Below, in pieces: positions 62,843 to 64,000 of a stretch of 64,000 nucleotides of DNA. The notes beneath the pieces were generated by a model. The model did no database searches, had not been told where the DNA came from, and saw only the letters and a list, made by a program, of their open reading frames with translations. This stretch comes from Rapidithrix thailandica (lineage in GTDB: Bacteria; Bacteroidota; Bacteroidia; Cytophagales; Flammeovirgaceae). The DNA lies in assembly GCF_039710355.1 (NCBI RefSeq), contig NZ_JBDKWZ010000009.1, positions 124,001 through 188,000 of the forward strand, in the 5' to 3' direction. Each line of letters opens with the position of its first letter. The first letter of the stretch is position 1. A program made the translations under genes and the position numbers.

Positions 62843-63607
62843 ATGGATCAAGATCAACTAAATAGTCGAAGAGGATTTCTCAAAAAGGCCACTGTAGCAG
62901 GTGCCGTGTCCGTGGCCATTCCCAATATCATTTCTTCTGTTTATGCCAATACTCAAGCTAAAAAAGTAAGTTTATCCCAAGGAGGCACGGTGCTTTTTCA
63001 AGGGGATTCCATCACAGATGCCGGCCGGAACCGAGACAATACGAAATACAATGATAGCAACTCCCTGGGCTCCGGTTATGCCTTGCTGGCTGCTTCTTCT
63101 TTGCTCCACAGTCATCCGGAAAAGGATTTGAAAGTATTCAATAAAGGGATCAGTGGGAACAAGGTGTTTCAATTGGCAGAACGTTGGGAAACAGACTGTT
63201 TGGATTTACAACCTCATGTCCTTAGCATATTGATTGGGGTAAATGATTTCTGGCATACATTGACCAATAATTATAAAGGAACCATTGAAACGTATCGGAA
63301 TGATTTGATAGCTTTATTGGAAAGGACGAAAGAGAAATTACCGGATGTACAGTTGATTATCGGGGAGCCTTTTGCCGTCAAAGGCATCCGGGCGGTGGAT
63401 GATAGCTGGTATCCGGCTTTTGATGAATACAGGGCAGCAGCCAGGGAGATTGCCGGGCGGTTCAATGCGGTATTTATCCCTTACCAAAGCATTTTCGATA
63501 AGGCTCAAAAAGAAGCCCCTGGCGTATATTGGACACACGATGGGGTTCATCCCTCTTTGGCCGGAGCAGAGTTGATGGCCCAGGCCTGGTTGAAGGCGGT
63601 GAGGTAA
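62843..63607 (+). CDS. SGNH/GDSL hydrolase with Tat signal
   Basis: 254 residues. Twin-arginine signal NSRRGFLKKATVAGAVSVA (8-26). Catalytic blocks of the SGNH esterase family: block I FQGDSITDAG with Ser56, the block II/III region NKGISGNKVF and ILIGVNDFW (Gly and Asn of the oxyanion hole), and block V WTHDGVHPSLAG (Asp and His near 235-238). It is probably a periplasmic carbohydrate O-acetylesterase or similar. Its function could be linked to polysaccharide use nearby, but it is not in a PUL. Confidence 0.92.
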   Translation: MDQDQLNSRRGFLKKATVAGAVSVAIPNIISSVYANTQAKKVSLSQGGTVLFQGDSITDAGRNRDNTKYNDSNSLGSGYALLAASSLLHSHPEKDLKVFNKGISGNKVFQLAERWETDCLDLQPHVLSILIGVNDFWHTLTNNYKGTIETYRNDLIALLERTKEKLPDVQLIIGEPFAVKGIRAVDDSWYPAFDEYRAAAREIAGRFNAVFIPYQSIFDKAQKEAPGVYWTHDGVHPSLAGAELMAQAWLKAVR

Positions 63608-63633
63608 TACAACTTAATTTAATCTCGAAACTC

Positions 63634-63679
63634 TTAACTCCAAAAGCCACCTTGCCATTAGGGTGGCTTTTGGAGTTAA
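63634..63679. terminator. Perfect 18-bp inverted repeat, bidirectional terminator
   Basis: Arms 63634-63651 and 63662-63679 are fully complementary (TTAACTCCAAAAGCCACC type) with a 10-nt loop. It lies between the convergent SGNH and kbl genes. As with the repeat at 20983, the T-rich part is inside the stem. Confidence 0.82.
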
Positions 63680-63688
63680 TGAATGGTT

Positions 63689-64000
63689 TTATCTCAACAC
63701 GCCTAATTCTTTTCCAACTTCGGTGAATGCTTGGATGGCTTTGTCCAGGTGTTCTTTTTCGTGAACAGCCGAAATTTGTACCCGGATTCTCGCTTTGCCT
63801 TTTGGCACTACCGGATAGTAGAAGCCAATAACATAGATACCTTTTTCCAATAATTTTTCGGCAAATTGCTGAGAAAGAGGCGCATCGTAAAGCATGATGG
63901 GCGTAATAGGATGTTCGCCAGGAGTAATGTCAAATCCGGCAGCCGTCATTTGCTCACGGAAATACTTGGTGTTGGTTTCCAGTTTGTCTCTCAACTCGGT
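63689..64000 (-). CDS. kbl: Glycine C-acetyltransferase (KBL), C-terminal part
   Basis: The 103 C-terminal residues are visible; the N-terminus is beyond the right edge. FREQMTAAGFDITPGEHPIT, GIYVIGFYYPVVPKGKARIR, QISAVHEKEHLDKAIQAF and the end GKELGVLR match 2-amino-3-ketobutyrate CoA ligase closely (E. coli: GIYVTGFFYPVVPKGQARIR). The PLP enzyme converts 2-amino-3-oxobutanoate and CoA to glycine and acetyl-CoA in threonine degradation. The catalytic lysine is outside the window. Confidence 0.93.
   Translation of the reverse strand, partial: TELRDKLETNTKYFREQMTAAGFDITPGEHPITPIMLYDAPLSQQFAEKLLEKGIYVIGFYYPVVPKGKARIRVQISAVHEKEHLDKAIQAFTEVGKELGVLR

Noticed and set aside
1..64000. tRNA, rRNA, CRISPR arrays, prophage, intact IS elements, replication origin
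   Set aside because: I looked for cloverleaf/CCA ends, regularly spaced repeats, transposases, integrases and phage genes, and found none I could support.

Overview
The window looks like chromosomal DNA of a free-living member of the Bacteroidota, most likely of the Cytophagales type. Evidence: two complete sigma/FecR-anti-sigma/SusC/SusD polysaccharide-utilisation loci (PULs), many lipoproteins with the acidic stretch after the lipobox cysteine (CSDDDD, CKDDD), a DnaG with the zinc-ligand substitutions I associate with this phylum, HYC_CC_PP and DUF547-type families, a general lack of Shine-Dalgarno motifs, and moderate GC. I see no tRNA, rRNA, CRISPR array, prophage or intact insertion sequence. 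The assignment below phylum level is inference.

Layout. 1-1570: start of an efflux operon (TolC-type protein cut by the left edge) under a TetR regulator, with two matching operators. 1741-5687: a stand-alone, degenerate PEP-synthase-like N-terminal domain convergent with PEP carboxylase. 5688-6795: gene-poor, with a possible structured RNA, a terminator, a small membrane-protein gene and a degenerate repeat. 6796-11652: potassium-channel/RCK protein and DnaG primase (overlapping), then Mrp ATPase and NifU-domain Fe-S proteins. 11812-13878: GIN-domain protein, DUF547 protein and a small membrane protein. 13938-18607: a compact periplasmic nitrate reductase pair (NapA-like plus tetraheme NapC-like) divergent from an alginate-export-type porin, with TGAC-N4-GTCA boxes between them. 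18694-26470: a series of single genes (nuclease-fold lipoprotein, ADP-ribosylglycohydrolase, DUF3050, GNAT, lipoprotein, DUF1501/DUF1800 pair, DUF983). 26602-31871: AraC regulator followed by an unknown 129-residue protein, a CapA-like lipoprotein and a YARHG/DUF3160 lipoprotein.

31923-50730: two adjacent PULs on the minus strand. PUL1 is ECF sigma, FecR, SusC, SusD and a GH29 alpha-L-fucosidase. PUL2 is FecR, SusC, SusD and a GH2 beta-galactosidase-type lipoprotein, with its ECF sigma gene divergent. Both SusC proteins carry an N-terminal STN signalling domain, so each locus probably works by trans-envelope signalling: glycan at SusC/D, FecR, then sigma. In both loci a hairpin with a T-run lies between susD and the glycosidase gene, and a second hairpin, terminator-like on the antisense strand, lies about 40 nt upstream of susC. 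The PUL1 sigma gene is flanked by two roughly 160-bp direct repeats.

50845-58516: a heavy-metal (Cu/Ag-type) efflux cluster: HYC_CC_PP protein, an enlarged CusA-like RND pump, a TolC-like channel and a CusB-like adaptor with metal-binding ends. 58615-64000: formimidoylglutamase, Rrf2 regulator with an NmrA-type oxidoreductase, S41 peptidase lipoprotein, Tat-exported SGNH hydrolase, and the C-terminal part of glycine C-acetyltransferase (kbl) cut by the right edge.
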